IMG/VR virus record: IMGVR_UViG_3300035661_000347 | Location: 1 to 22,636 of that record | Reading direction: 5' to 3' (one strand) | DNA length: 22,636 nucleotides | From: a virus | Position numbers and translations under genes: made by a program | The notes under the pieces: model-generated | Told to the model about the DNA's origin: nothing | Databases searched by the model: none | The model's input: the letters and a program-made list of their open reading frames with translations, nothing else | In this document: positions 8,297 to 16,182 of the stretch, in pieces | Layout: every line of letters starts with the position of its first letter | Numbering within the stretch: the first letter of the stretch is position 1

Positions 8297-8368
8297 CCCA
8301 GCTATGGGTAAATAGCGCTACTATGCCCAACTATGGGTTAAATAGTCCTAGCTATGGGTTAAATAGCT
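8297..8368. repeat. Three direct copies of a ~20-bp hairpin repeat
   Basis: Three imperfect copies of CCYARCTATGGGTTAAATAG lie at 8297-8315, 8326-8345 and 8347-8366, with start-to-start spacings of 29 and 21 bases. Each copy contains inverted arms (CTAT and ATAG) around a GGGTTAA-type loop; copies 1 and 3 extend to 5- and 6-bp stems (copy 3: AGCTAT 8350-8355 with ATAGCT 8363-8368). They fall between nrdA and tRNA-Arg and contain no credible gene. A role in transcription end, RNA processing or protein binding is inference. Confidence 0.75.
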
Positions 8369-8383
8369 TTGCTCCAACCGTTT

Positions 8384-8408
8384 GCTAGTTTAGGTTTATC
8401 AAACTAGC
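8384..8408 (+). terminator. Stem-loop upstream of tRNA-Arg, weak terminator or processing signal
   Basis: A perfect 8-bp inverted repeat, GCTAGTTT (8384-8391) and AAACTAGC (8401-8408), with a 9-base loop. It is followed by TTCTAATTT, which is only moderately U-rich, so termination would be weak. It could end part of the nrdBA transcript or mark the 5' side of the tRNA for processing. No convincing sigma-70 promoter is seen between it and the tRNA. Confidence 0.4.
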
Positions 8409-8426
8409 TTCTAATTTACTTATGAT

Positions 8427-8502
8427 GCGCTTGTAGCACAATGGATAATGCAACGGTCTTCTACACCGTATTATGGGGGTTCGAGTCCCTCCAAGCGCAC
8501 CA
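8427..8502 (+). tRNA. tRNA-Arg (anticodon UCU)
   Basis: A complete 76-base cloverleaf. The acceptor arms are GCGCTTG (8427-8433) and CAAGCGC (8492-8498); the anticodon stem ACGGT/ACCGT encloses the loop CTTCTAC with anticodon TCT at 8460-8462; the T arm is GGGGG-TTCGAGT-CCCTC with one G-U pair; the CCA end is encoded (8500-8502). The D stem has three standard pairs plus a C-A mismatch. It reads AGA (and possibly AGG), codons common in this AT-rich window and rare in many gammaproteobacterial hosts. Confidence 0.95.
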
Positions 8503-8541
8503 TAATTGAATTAATAACCATAAACAGATCTAAGGTATGCT

Positions 8542-11112
8542 ATGAAACAAATAACATTTGATGTTGATACGTCAGGTATCACTACCGCTATTTTAATCAA
8601 GTCAGATAACATGATTAAGCAGCAGTTAGAGTACTTCTACATCAAACCTTTAGAAAAATTAGGTGTTGATCCAAAGACTATAATTGCTTTTGAGCTAGCC
8701 TATACTGATGGTAAAGTTAGTGCTAAAGACGGTAAAGCTTATGTAACAGATCTTTTAAAGATGCTTAATTTTATGGGTATTCAACATATCATTGTTGCTG
8801 ATAGTAATTACTTTAAGTTTCTAACAGGGATCCAAAAAACTGCTACAGCTCGAGGATATGTACATAAGTGTAGTATCCATCCCTATAAGCATATGAATGT
8901 AATTTTATCTATGAACTATGGTGTGATTTACCATAATGATAGTGCTGTTGTTGATCTAGAACGTTCTCTAGTTACATATACTGGTTTAGTATTAGCAAAC
9001 CAAGAAAGTAACTTTAATCATAGTGTTATCCAAAATAGTTACTACCCAAGTAACTTATTTGATGTGTACACTCAACTTCAAAAATTACACTTACAGCCTA
9101 TGCTCACATGTGATATTGAGACTTTCTCATTACGTTTTGAAAAAGCAGGTATTGGTACTATTGCATTTGCATGGGACTTGCATAGTGGTATAGCCTTTGA
9201 AGTAGATTGTTTACGGTCTATGCAAGAGAATCACATTATTAGAGGTATGTTAAAAGACTTTTTTGATACCTACCAAGGTAAGCTTATTTTTCATAATGCT
9301 CTATTTGATGCGAAGATTTTAATCTATCAATTGTATATGGAACATGATGCAGACTGGGAAGGTTTAGAGAGAGGTCTTGAAGTCTTTAGTGATATCCATG
9401 ATTCAATGGTAGTGGCATTCTTAGCTACTAACTCTACTGCAGATGCTCCTCTTGGCTTAAAAGAACTTGCTTATGATTACGTAGGTGACTACGCAGAAGA
9501 TGTTAAAGACATTCGATTAGTAGATAAATCTAGATTATTAGAATACAACCTCACAGACTGTTTAGCTACTTGGTATGTATATAACAAGTACTATCCTGTG
9601 ATGGTGAATGATGATCAGATGGATTTTTACTATTCTATGGCTATACCTACTCTTAGAATATCATTAAAAATGATGCTTGTAGGTCTACCAATGAATATGA
9701 AGCAAGTATCTAAGACTAAAGATAAACTTACTTTACTTAACCTTAAATATGCATCGCAGATTGCTAATAATACTTATGTTCAGCAAGCTAGACATATGAA
9801 CAATGTAGCTAAATGGCGTAATGCTAATTCTAAGCTTAAAAAGAAAATCAGACCACTGTCTGACTTCAATGATCCATTCAATCCTAACTCTGATGATCAG
9901 TTAAGTATGTTGCTGTATGATGTGTTAAAACTTCCTATACTAGATACTACTAAATCAGGTGCTCCTAGTACTTCATCTAAAGTAATCAAACGTCTCAAAG
10001 ACCATGAGTTAGCACAACCTCATTTACAGTTACTAGATAGTATTATTGGGGTATCTGAAACAAGTACTGTCATTAATACATTCATTAGTGCCTTTGAATC
10101 TTATGCGTTTACTAGAAAAGCTCCTACAGAGTTTAACGACACTGTTTGGCTTAATGGTAACCTTAAGTCTACAGGGACTGTATCAGGTAGATATAGTAGT
10201 GGGGAACCAAACCTTCAGAACCTACCTAGCAATTCTGCATGGGGTAAACCTGTAAAAGAATGCTTTGTAGCTCCAGAAGGTTACTTATTTGTATATGCAG
10301 ACTTTGCAGCTTTAGAAGCAAAAATTAATGCTCTACTAACAAAAGATCCAAATAAAATTAAAGTATTTGCTGAAGGTTATGATTCTCATAGTCTGAATGC
10401 TTATACCTATTATGGCGATCAGATGGAAGGTATTGATCCAACAGATCCAGAAAGTATTAACTCTATTGCTGAAAAGTATAAGTCTTTACGTTCTAGAAGT
10501 AAGTCACCTACCTTTGCTTTACAGTATGGCGGTAGTTGGAAAACTCTAGTAAAAAACCTAGGTTTTAGTAGAGAAGAGGCTGAAAGTACTGAAGCTAGAT
10601 ATCATCGTATGTATGAAGTATCTAATACTCATGCTGCTTATGTTAACTTACAAGCTTCACGTAAAGGATACACAGATTTAGCTTTTGGTTTACGTCTAAG
10701 AACTCCTATCCTTAAAAATACAGTGATGAATGTAAAGAACTTACCCGCATTAGCTGCTGCTGAAGGAAGGACTATTAACAATGCTGAAAGTCAGTCTTAT
10801 GGTATGTTGTTAAACAGAGCACTTATTGAGTTAGATCAGCGTTTACGTAGGGATAACTTAACTAGCGATATTCTCATGTCTAACTGTATTCATGATGCAG
10901 CTTACTTCATTGTTAAGAAAGATCCTGAGATTATTTACTGGCTTAATCAGAACCTTATTGAGGTTATGAGTTGGCAAGAAGATCCAGCAATTAAAAGTAC
11001 AGAAGTACTGTTAGGTGCAGAGTTAGACATTGGTACTACATGGGCTAATGGTAAGACTATTCCTAATGATGCTTCAATTGAATATATAACAGAGTATTTG
11101 GAAAATTTATGA
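8542..11112 (+). CDS. Family A DNA polymerase with 3'-5' exonuclease
   Basis: The replicative polymerase. Residues about 1-185 form an N-terminal extension I cannot assign. The 3'-5' exonuclease follows: Exo I DIETF (D191, E193), Exo II HNALFD (N252, D256) and Exo III YNLTD (D339). The polymerase half has TGTVSGRYSSGEPNLQNLP (544-562), motif A YADFAALEAK (D587, E592), motif B R650xxxK654xxxF658xxxYG, and motif C IHDA (H784, D785, A786). Motif C is unusual: the second acidic residue of the usual HDE is Ala. Length (856) is larger than T7 gp5 (704), mostly from the extension. It opens the replication operon just after tRNA-Arg, with TAAGG at 8531-8535 as ribosome binding site, and overlaps the next gene by 4 bases. 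The corresponding gene in N4 is, as I recall, gp39. Confidence 0.94.
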   Translation: MKQITFDVDTSGITTAILIKSDNMIKQQLEYFYIKPLEKLGVDPKTIIAFELAYTDGKVSAKDGKAYVTDLLKMLNFMGIQHIIVADSNYFKFLTGIQKTATARGYVHKCSIHPYKHMNVILSMNYGVIYHNDSAVVDLERSLVTYTGLVLANQESNFNHSVIQNSYYPSNLFDVYTQLQKLHLQPMLTCDIETFSLRFEKAGIGTIAFAWDLHSGIAFEVDCLRSMQENHIIRGMLKDFFDTYQGKLIFHNALFDAKILIYQLYMEHDADWEGLERGLEVFSDIHDSMVVAFLATNSTADAPLGLKELAYDYVGDYAEDVKDIRLVDKSRLLEYNLTDCLATWYVYNKYYPVMVNDDQMDFYYSMAIPTLRISLKMMLVGLPMNMKQVSKTKDKLTLLNLKYASQIANNTYVQQARHMNNVAKWRNANSKLKKKIRPLSDFNDPFNPNSDDQLSMLLYDVLKLPILDTTKSGAPSTSSKVIKRLKDHELAQPHLQLLDSIIGVSETSTVINTFISAFESYAFTRKAPTEFNDTVWLNGNLKSTGTVSGRYSSGEPNLQNLPSNSAWGKPVKECFVAPEGYLFVYADFAALEAKINALLTKDPNKIKVFAEGYDSHSLNAYTYYGDQMEGIDPTDPESINSIAEKYKSLRSRSKSPTFALQYGGSWKTLVKNLGFSREEAESTEARYHRMYEVSNTHAAYVNLQASRKGYTDLAFGLRLRTPILKNTVMNVKNLPALAAAEGRTINNAESQSYGMLLNRALIELDQRLRRDNLTSDILMSNCIHDAAYFIVKKDPEIIYWLNQNLIEVMSWQEDPAIKSTEVLLGAELDIGTTWANGKTIPNDASIEYITEYLENL

Positions 11113-12089
11113 ATATACAATATACAAATGTAGGTGGCGTACCTTTAGCTATGCTACCTTGGTTAGTACATGATACCTATGATCACTCAGATGATCCAAA
11201 TCAGATAAGTGCTACTGGTCTTTTAAAACCTCTTAAGCAAGTTGTGCTTACCTCACGCATTACTGATGCAGCTGTAGAGGTTAGTACCCTTACAGCTTCT
11301 CGTATTGGTACTGCTATTCATGATGCTATTGAACGTTCATGGATGACACCAGAATCAGTACAAAAAGCATTTAAATTAGCTGGCTACCCTGCAAAAATCA
11401 TTAACTCAGTAGTAGTTAATCCTTCTGCTGATGTAGATCTAACTGATAAGTTGCCTGTGTATATAGAACAACGTGTTAATAAGGAATTCCTTGGATATAC
11501 ACTATCAGGTAAGTTTGACATTGTAATTGATGGTACACTAGGCGATTTTAAAAATACTTCTGTATTTACCTATATGAACCAAACCAATGCAGAAAAATAC
11601 ATCCAACAAGGGAGTATTTATCGCTGGTTAAATCCTACAATTATTACTCAAGATTACATGGAGATTTACCATCAGTTTACTGATTGGTCAGCACTAAATG
11701 CTCAAACTCAAAGAGACAAAGGATATCCACAAAGTAAGCTTATGACTGTTAAGTATGAGCTTATGTCTCTTAGAGATACAGAACGCTTTATTAAAGATCG
11801 TTTAAATAGCTTAGCAAGAGCACAATCTATGACTCAAGAAGAGTTGCCAGATTGTACTGATGATGAGTTATGGCGTAGTGAACCAGTATATAAATATTAT
11901 GCTGATCCAAACAAGTTAGGAAGATCTACTAAGAACTTTGATGACTATCTCAGTGCTCATACTCATTTAGCAAATATGGGTAAAGGTATTGTGTTAGAAG
12001 TTAAAGGTAAAGCTAAAGCATGTAATTATTGCTCAGCTAATCCAATATGCCTACAGGCAGAATCATTAAGACAACAAGGACTATTGTAA
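11109..12089 (+). CDS. PD-(D/E)XK nuclease, Cas4/RecB-like, with C-terminal Fe-S cysteines
   Basis: A 326-residue exonuclease of the RecB/Cas4 class. The active-site motifs are H71 in GTAIHDAIE, E120 in YIEQRV, D137 in SGKFDIVID, the D146-x-K148 pair in GDFKN, and the QxxxY motif (Q167, Y171) in QQGSIY. Four cysteines, C249 (PDCTDDELW) and C305, C308 and C314 (ACNYCSANPIC), match the layout of phage members with a 4Fe-4S cluster closing the C-terminal domain. It lies between the polymerase and the helicase-primase, overlapping the polymerase stop (ATGA), so it probably acts in replication-linked recombination or end processing. Other phages place a similar nuclease in the same position. Direction of digestion cannot be told. 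Confidence 0.9.
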   Translation: MNIQYTNVGGVPLAMLPWLVHDTYDHSDDPNQISATGLLKPLKQVVLTSRITDAAVEVSTLTASRIGTAIHDAIERSWMTPESVQKAFKLAGYPAKIINSVVVNPSADVDLTDKLPVYIEQRVNKEFLGYTLSGKFDIVIDGTLGDFKNTSVFTYMNQTNAEKYIQQGSIYRWLNPTIITQDYMEIYHQFTDWSALNAQTQRDKGYPQSKLMTVKYELMSLRDTERFIKDRLNSLARAQSMTQEELPDCTDDELWRSEPVYKYYADPNKLGRSTKNFDDYLSAHTHLANMGKGIVLEVKGKAKACNYCSANPICLQAESLRQQGLL

Positions 12090-12406
12090 TGTTAAATAAA
12101 ATCATGAATTCAATTAAATCAGTATTTTCTAAAGAACCAGAAGTAATGGATGCTTTAGTACCTACTACTACTGTTAAATCACGTAAAAAAACTGATAGAT
12201 CGAAACTTACTAGTTTTCAGGTTGCTGCAGGATATGCAGCTCTTATGAAGTATCAGCAAGATAAACTAGCGGGTAATGCTACTCATGCTACTTTAGAAGA
12301 TATGTATGCTGAACTTAATCAGCGTTTAGGTACTAATAAATCAAGATCTGCTTGGACTGTAGCTATTACAAAATATATGCGTTCTTTAGAACATAAAGGA
12401 GAGTAA
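12089..12406 (+). CDS. Small basic protein of the replication operon, unknown
   Basis: A 105-residue basic protein. The start is the ATG at 12089, which overlaps the nuclease stop (TAATG) and has AAGGA at 12076-12080, 8 bases upstream; the frame is open further back but only inside the upstream gene. The N-terminus is helical and amphipathic (KIMNSIKSVF), then a Lys/Arg-rich linker (KSRKKTDRSK, about 31-40), then a helical region (about 40-105) with a conserved-looking SRSAWTVAITKYMRSLE end. This could be a DNA-binding or replisome-accessory protein, but I see no diagnostic motif. It is flanked by the nuclease and the helicase-primase gene. Confidence 0.7.
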   Translation: MLNKIMNSIKSVFSKEPEVMDALVPTTTVKSRKKTDRSKLTSFQVAAGYAALMKYQQDKLAGNATHATLEDMYAELNQRLGTNKSRSAWTVAITKYMRSLEHKGE

Positions 12407-12407
12407 T

Positions 12408-14534
12408 ATGTACCATGCACGTTCAGAACAGATTGTAGATGTGCTGGCAGGACGTACTGGTGGAGAAGATCGACACTTCTTTCGTATCATGACAGCTTAT
12501 TATATGTCTTTAATTGCTTCTATGATGCGTACAGAGATTAAGACACATGATAGAGGTACTATTCCAGTAAATCTTTATGCATTGGCTTTACAACCTTCAG
12601 GAGCAGGTAAAACATTTACCATGACTACTCTTGAAGAGTTGCTAGTAGAACCCTTTAAAGATGATTTTATGGATGAAGTCTTTAATGTGAATGCTGCTAA
12701 AAACCTTAATGCTATTGCACTAAAGATAGCATCATCTACTGGTGATGATCCAGATCGTATCTTAGATAATTTAACCAGTGAGTATGAAGGTCTAGGGACT
12801 CTACCATTTACTTTTGATAGTGCCACTAGTGCTGCTATCAAACAACTTCGTAGAAAGCTTCTAATGGCTCGTACTGGTTCATTAAACTTAATTGTTGATG
12901 AAGTAGGTTCTAACCTAGCTGGTAATATGGAAGCTTTAGTAGATTACTTATCGTTATTTGATAAAGGTCTTATTAAGCAAAAAATTACTAAAAGTACTGC
13001 AGAGAACAAACGTTCTATAGAGATGAATGGTGCAAGTCCAGCTAATCTACTTATGTTTGGGACTCCTAGCAAGTTATTAAATGCTTCTAAAACAGAGGAA
13101 GAATTTGATGATTTACTTCGTACTGGTTATGCTAGACGTATGTATTTTGCATACACTCAGTCAGCTCGTAAAGCCGATACACGTACACCAGATGAAGTAT
13201 ATGATGCAATGACATCTACTGCTATGGTTACATCTGTACAAGACATTACAGACTGGTTTAATGAGTTAGCAGACTCTCAGTACTATAATGTAGCTCTCAG
13301 TATGGACAAAGCTACTAGTCTTAAACTTATTGAGTATAAGATTAATTGTGAACGTCTAGCAGAGACTATCCCAGAGCATAAAGAAGCTTTAAAAGCTGAA
13401 CTAACTCATCGTTATTATAAAGCGCTTAAGTTAGCTGGTGCATATGCATTTATTGATAAGGCTAAGTCTATTAGTCAACATCACTTAGATTGTGCAATTC
13501 AGTTAGCAGAAGATTCAGGTGAAGCATTTAAGTCTATTATGTATCGTGAGAAGCCTTACATTAAACTGGCTAAATACTTAGCTAATGTAGAACATCCAGT
13601 AACACATGCTGATCTACTTGAAGATTTACCATTCTATAATGGTGCTGAATCTCGTAGACGTGATCTAATGAACTTAGCGATTGCTTATGGGTATAAACAT
13701 AATATTGTTATTACTCGAAGTTTTGATAATACAGTTGAGTTCTTTAAAGGTGAATCTCTAAAAGAGACTAATCTAGAAGAAGTCACACTAGCTTATAGTG
13801 ACAATATCACTACTGGTTATGAAAATGTATTAGCTAACTGGAATGATTTACATGAGTTGGTTTGTAGTGATAATTTACATTTCACAGCACATCACTTACG
13901 TAATGGCTACAGAAATTCTGAAAGTGTTATACCAGGGTTTGATATGGTAGTTTTAGATGTAGATAGTGGTACATCCATTGATACAGTTAAAATCTTATTG
14001 CAAGATTATAAGTATCTGATCTACACAACTAAACGCCATACAGATGCTGTTAACAGATTCAGAATCATTCTACCTATGACTCACAAGCTCTTACTTGACC
14101 AAGAAGCCTATAAAGCTTTTATGGCTAACGTATTTGACTGGTTACCGTTTAAGGTAGATGAAGCTACTGCTGATTATGCTCGTAAATGGGCTACTAATCC
14201 AGGTACGTATTATTACAATGATGGTATGTTATTCGATGCTACTTTGTTTATTCCTAAGACAAAGAAAGCCGATGAACAAGCTACTTTTATTAATGAACAT
14301 AGTAATCTAAATAATTTGGAACGCTGGTTCGCATCTAAAGCCACAGAAGGCAGTAGAAGTAATACCCTCATTAAATATGCTTATGCACTAGTAGATAAAG
14401 GTTATGACTTAGATGTAATTAAGTCTGCTATCAATGAGTTTAACAGCAAATTACCTAAACCTTTGCCTGTATCTGAATTAGATACAACAGTGATGGTTAG
14501 CGTACATCGTAAATATATGGAGAAACGTGGATGA
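12408..14534 (+). CDS. Helicase-primase: N-terminal ATPase, C-terminal AEP primase with PriCT-like tail
   Basis: A 708-residue replication protein. The N-terminal part (about 1-250) is a P-loop ATPase: Walker A QPSGAGKT (62-69, the first Gly of the consensus replaced), Walker B LIVDE (161-165), then MFGTPS and an Arg-rich GYARRMYF that may give the arginine finger; it resembles DUF3987-type helicases. The C-terminal part looks like an archaeo-eukaryotic primase: VVLDVD (D517, D519) and TKRH (H544) followed by RFRIILP (550-556), then a PriCT-like helical tail (about 628-705, beginning NNLERWF). The primase follows the helicase, the reverse of common plasmid and phage AEP-helicase fusions. A good AAAGGAG at 12395-12401 sits 6 bases before the ATG. 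It overlaps the next gene by 4 bases. Confidence 0.82.
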   Translation: MYHARSEQIVDVLAGRTGGEDRHFFRIMTAYYMSLIASMMRTEIKTHDRGTIPVNLYALALQPSGAGKTFTMTTLEELLVEPFKDDFMDEVFNVNAAKNLNAIALKIASSTGDDPDRILDNLTSEYEGLGTLPFTFDSATSAAIKQLRRKLLMARTGSLNLIVDEVGSNLAGNMEALVDYLSLFDKGLIKQKITKSTAENKRSIEMNGASPANLLMFGTPSKLLNASKTEEEFDDLLRTGYARRMYFAYTQSARKADTRTPDEVYDAMTSTAMVTSVQDITDWFNELADSQYYNVALSMDKATSLKLIEYKINCERLAETIPEHKEALKAELTHRYYKALKLAGAYAFIDKAKSISQHHLDCAIQLAEDSGEAFKSIMYREKPYIKLAKYLANVEHPVTHADLLEDLPFYNGAESRRRDLMNLAIAYGYKHNIVITRSFDNTVEFFKGESLKETNLEEVTLAYSDNITTGYENVLANWNDLHELVCSDNLHFTAHHLRNGYRNSESVIPGFDMVVLDVDSGTSIDTVKILLQDYKYLIYTTKRHTDAVNRFRIILPMTHKLLLDQEAYKAFMANVFDWLPFKVDEATADYARKWATNPGTYYYNDGMLFDATLFIPKTKKADEQATFINEHSNLNNLERWFASKATEGSRSNTLIKYAYALVDKGYDLDVIKSAINEFNSKLPKPLPVSELDTTVMVSVHRKYMEKRG

Positions 14535-15280
14535 GTGATAACTCAAATACACAAGAAGAAGACGATATCCAGAATGACCACTTAGTATTGATTAGTGGTG
14601 CTTCTGCAACAGGTAAAAGTGCATGTCTTATGGGTCTTAAAGATCCAGAAGGTGTAATGTACTTAAATTGTGAATCTAAAAAATTACCATTTAAAAGTAA
14701 ATTTGATGAGTATCAAATTACAGATCCGTTGGAGATAATCCAAGGATTCGCAGCTGCTGAAGAGATGCCTCATATTCATACTATTGTAGTAGATACTTTA
14801 ACATTTCTGATGGACATGTTTGAATCCACTTATGTTATTAATAGTGCAAATACTATGAAAGCATGGGGCGATTATGCACAGTTTCTTAGGAATCTAATGC
14901 TTCAAACTGTAGCTAAATCTACTAAGAATGTGATCTTTTTAGCACATACACGTCAGATTATGAATGAATCTGAAATGGTATTAGAAACTAAAGTACCTGT
15001 TAAAGGTTCGTTAGCTAATGCTGGTGTAGAAGCTTTCTTTTCTACTGTAATTAGTACTAAAAAAGTATCTATGAAACAGTTGAAAGCTACTAACCCATTA
15101 CTGGAGATTACTCCAGAAGAAGAAGCTTTAGGCTTTAAGTATGTATTTCAAACACGCTTAACTAAAGAAACTGTAAATGAACGTATTCGTAGCCCAATGA
15201 AAATGTGGTCTATCGACGAAACATTTATTGATAACAATTTACAATATGTTATTGATCGTTTGCACGAATACTACGATTAA
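14531..15280 (+). CDS. RecA-like ATPase (AAA_24/Sak4-type)
   Basis: A 249-residue P-loop ATPase. Walker A is GASATGKS (residues 23-30) and Walker B is TIVVDTL with D88; a HTRQ-type segment (FLAHTRQIMNE, about 139-149) lies where RecA-family proteins carry a sensor. The size and arrangement fit the phage Sak4/AAA_24 group, short RecA-like proteins that work with a single-strand binding protein in annealing and recombination. The N-terminal 16 residues are acidic and probably disordered. The gene overlaps the helicase-primase stop (ATGA) and is followed after 56 bases by the SSB gene, which supports a joint role on single-stranded DNA. A DnaB-like helicase is less likely given the short length. 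Confidence 0.83.
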   Translation: MSDNSNTQEEDDIQNDHLVLISGASATGKSACLMGLKDPEGVMYLNCESKKLPFKSKFDEYQITDPLEIIQGFAAAEEMPHIHTIVVDTLTFLMDMFESTYVINSANTMKAWGDYAQFLRNLMLQTVAKSTKNVIFLAHTRQIMNESEMVLETKVPVKGSLANAGVEAFFSTVISTKKVSMKQLKATNPLLEITPEEEALGFKYVFQTRLTKETVNERIRSPMKMWSIDETFIDNNLQYVIDRLHEYYD

Positions 15281-15336
15281 CTCCAACTCTCAACAATTTT
15301 ACAAACTAAACTTTATCAATTACAAGGAATTCCACT

Positions 15337-16077
15337 ATGTCACTATTAGCTAATTTAAAACGTAGCGCAGATATTGAAGTTGCATCTGAACGTACTAAAA
15401 TGGCCCCAGGTATTCATAATATGACTATCGAAATGGCTTATTTAGAAGAATCTGCTAGCGAGGCTTTGGCAGTAGTACTGAAATTAGTATCTTCAACAGG
15501 TGCTACACTTAGTACTAAAGAGTATGTAACATCTGGTCGTGAAAAAGGTAAAAAACACTACTATATCGACAAACAATCAGGTGCTCAGAAGTACTTACCT
15601 AGCTTTACTACCATGAATGATATTGCTCGATTAACTACCGATCAAGAATTATTTGAACTAGTACCAGAAGACAAGACAGTTATGGTACGTAACTACGATC
15701 TTAATAAAGATGTACCTACTACTAAACAAGTTCTTGTTGATTTAATCGGTAAAGAAATTACTGTAGGTGTTACAGCTACTTTGGAAGATCAGTACAAAGA
15801 TCCTACAAAATCACGTACAGTCTTTAACATCGATAAAGTATTTCATACAGAAACAGGCTGTACTGTAGTAGAACTTGAGTCTGGTTTAACAGAAGGTGTT
15901 TATATTAAGTCATGGGCTGAACGTAATACACCTACCAGTGAAAATCCTAACTTGGGTACTAAGGATAAACGTGTACAGTCTAAAGTAGCTACAGGTACGT
16001 CTACGACTTCTACAGCTACAGCTGCACCTTTTTCAGGCGGAACTTCTATTGCTAGTAAATTCGGTAAAAAAGCTTAA
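15337..16077 (+). CDS. Single-stranded DNA-binding protein, N4 SSB type
   Basis: A 246-residue protein. Residues about 1-190 look beta-rich with scattered aromatics and a KKHYYID segment (about 72-78) suited to stacking on DNA bases; from about 195 it turns into a Ser/Thr/Ala-rich flexible tail ending SIASKFGKKA. Position (last gene of the replication operon, after the RecA-like ATPase, before an intrinsic terminator) and length match the N4 SSB gene. In N4 the SSB also activates host sigma-70 RNA polymerase at late promoters through C-terminal residues that I recall as one Ser and two Lys spaced +4 and +5; S240, K244 and K245 here have the same spacing. The start has AAGGA at 15324-15328, 8 bases upstream. 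It lacks the acidic DDDIPF-type tail of bacterial SSB. Confidence 0.8.
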   Translation: MSLLANLKRSADIEVASERTKMAPGIHNMTIEMAYLEESASEALAVVLKLVSSTGATLSTKEYVTSGREKGKKHYYIDKQSGAQKYLPSFTTMNDIARLTTDQELFELVPEDKTVMVRNYDLNKDVPTTKQVLVDLIGKEITVGVTATLEDQYKDPTKSRTVFNIDKVFHTETGCTVVELESGLTEGVYIKSWAERNTPTSENPNLGTKDKRVQSKVATGTSTTSTATAAPFSGGTSIASKFGKKA

Positions 16078-16102
16078 TTAACACTTGCCATGAGTGTGCC
16101 TT

Positions 16103-16135
16103 GCTCTCTGCTCATAACAGAGAGCTTTTTTATTT
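16103..16135 (+). terminator. Intrinsic terminator after the SSB gene
   Basis: A perfect 8-bp stem, GCTCTCTG (16103-16110) and CAGAGAGC (16118-16125), with a 7-base loop, followed directly by TTTTTTATTT. This is a textbook Rho-independent terminator and the clearest one in the window. A smaller 5-bp inverted repeat (ACACT 16081-16085, AGTGT 16093-16097) lies just before it. It would separate the replication operon from the dCMP deaminase unit. Confidence 0.92.
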
Positions 16136-16148
16136 AAATATCTTTTCT

Positions 16149-16168
16149 AGGATATTTCAGGATATTTA
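16149..16168. repeat. Tandem pair of AGGATATTT, possible operator or promoter element
   Basis: AGGATATTTC (16149-16158) is followed at once by AGGATATTTA (16159-16168), a tandem 10-base direct repeat with one difference. It lies between the strong terminator and the dCMP deaminase start, exactly where the next transcription unit would need a promoter, in a very AT-rich stretch. Use as a phage-polymerase promoter or an operator is inference. Confidence 0.4.
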
Positions 16169-16182
16169 GCTAAGGAATAGAC

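Noticed and set aside
8297-8366. CRISPR array
   Set aside because: Only three short imperfect repeats with uneven gaps of about 1-10 bases; no spacers of proper length and no cas genes.
8297-8408. N4-type early hairpin promoters for the virion RNA polymerase
   Set aside because: Those have 5-7 bp stems with 3-base loops; the loops here are 6-9 bases and the setting is not early.
8398-8426. Sigma-70 promoter with TATGAT just before tRNA-Arg
   Set aside because: No matching -35 element at 16-18 bases upstream, and transcription would begin inside the tRNA.
10046-10255. Short rightward frame inside the DNA polymerase gene
   Set aside because: Overlaps the polymerase frame through conserved residues; no start signal.
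12047-12088. Longer N-terminus for the small basic protein
   Set aside because: The extra codons lie in the nuclease gene; the ATG at 12089 has a good ribosome binding site at the right spacing.
11109-12089. Cas4 as part of a CRISPR system
   Set aside because: No cas1, cas2 or array nearby; the setting is a phage replication operon where Cas4/RecB-like nucleases are common.
12575-12841. Minus-strand frame inside the helicase-primase gene
   Set aside because: Opposite the Walker A region of a well supported gene; no independent evidence.
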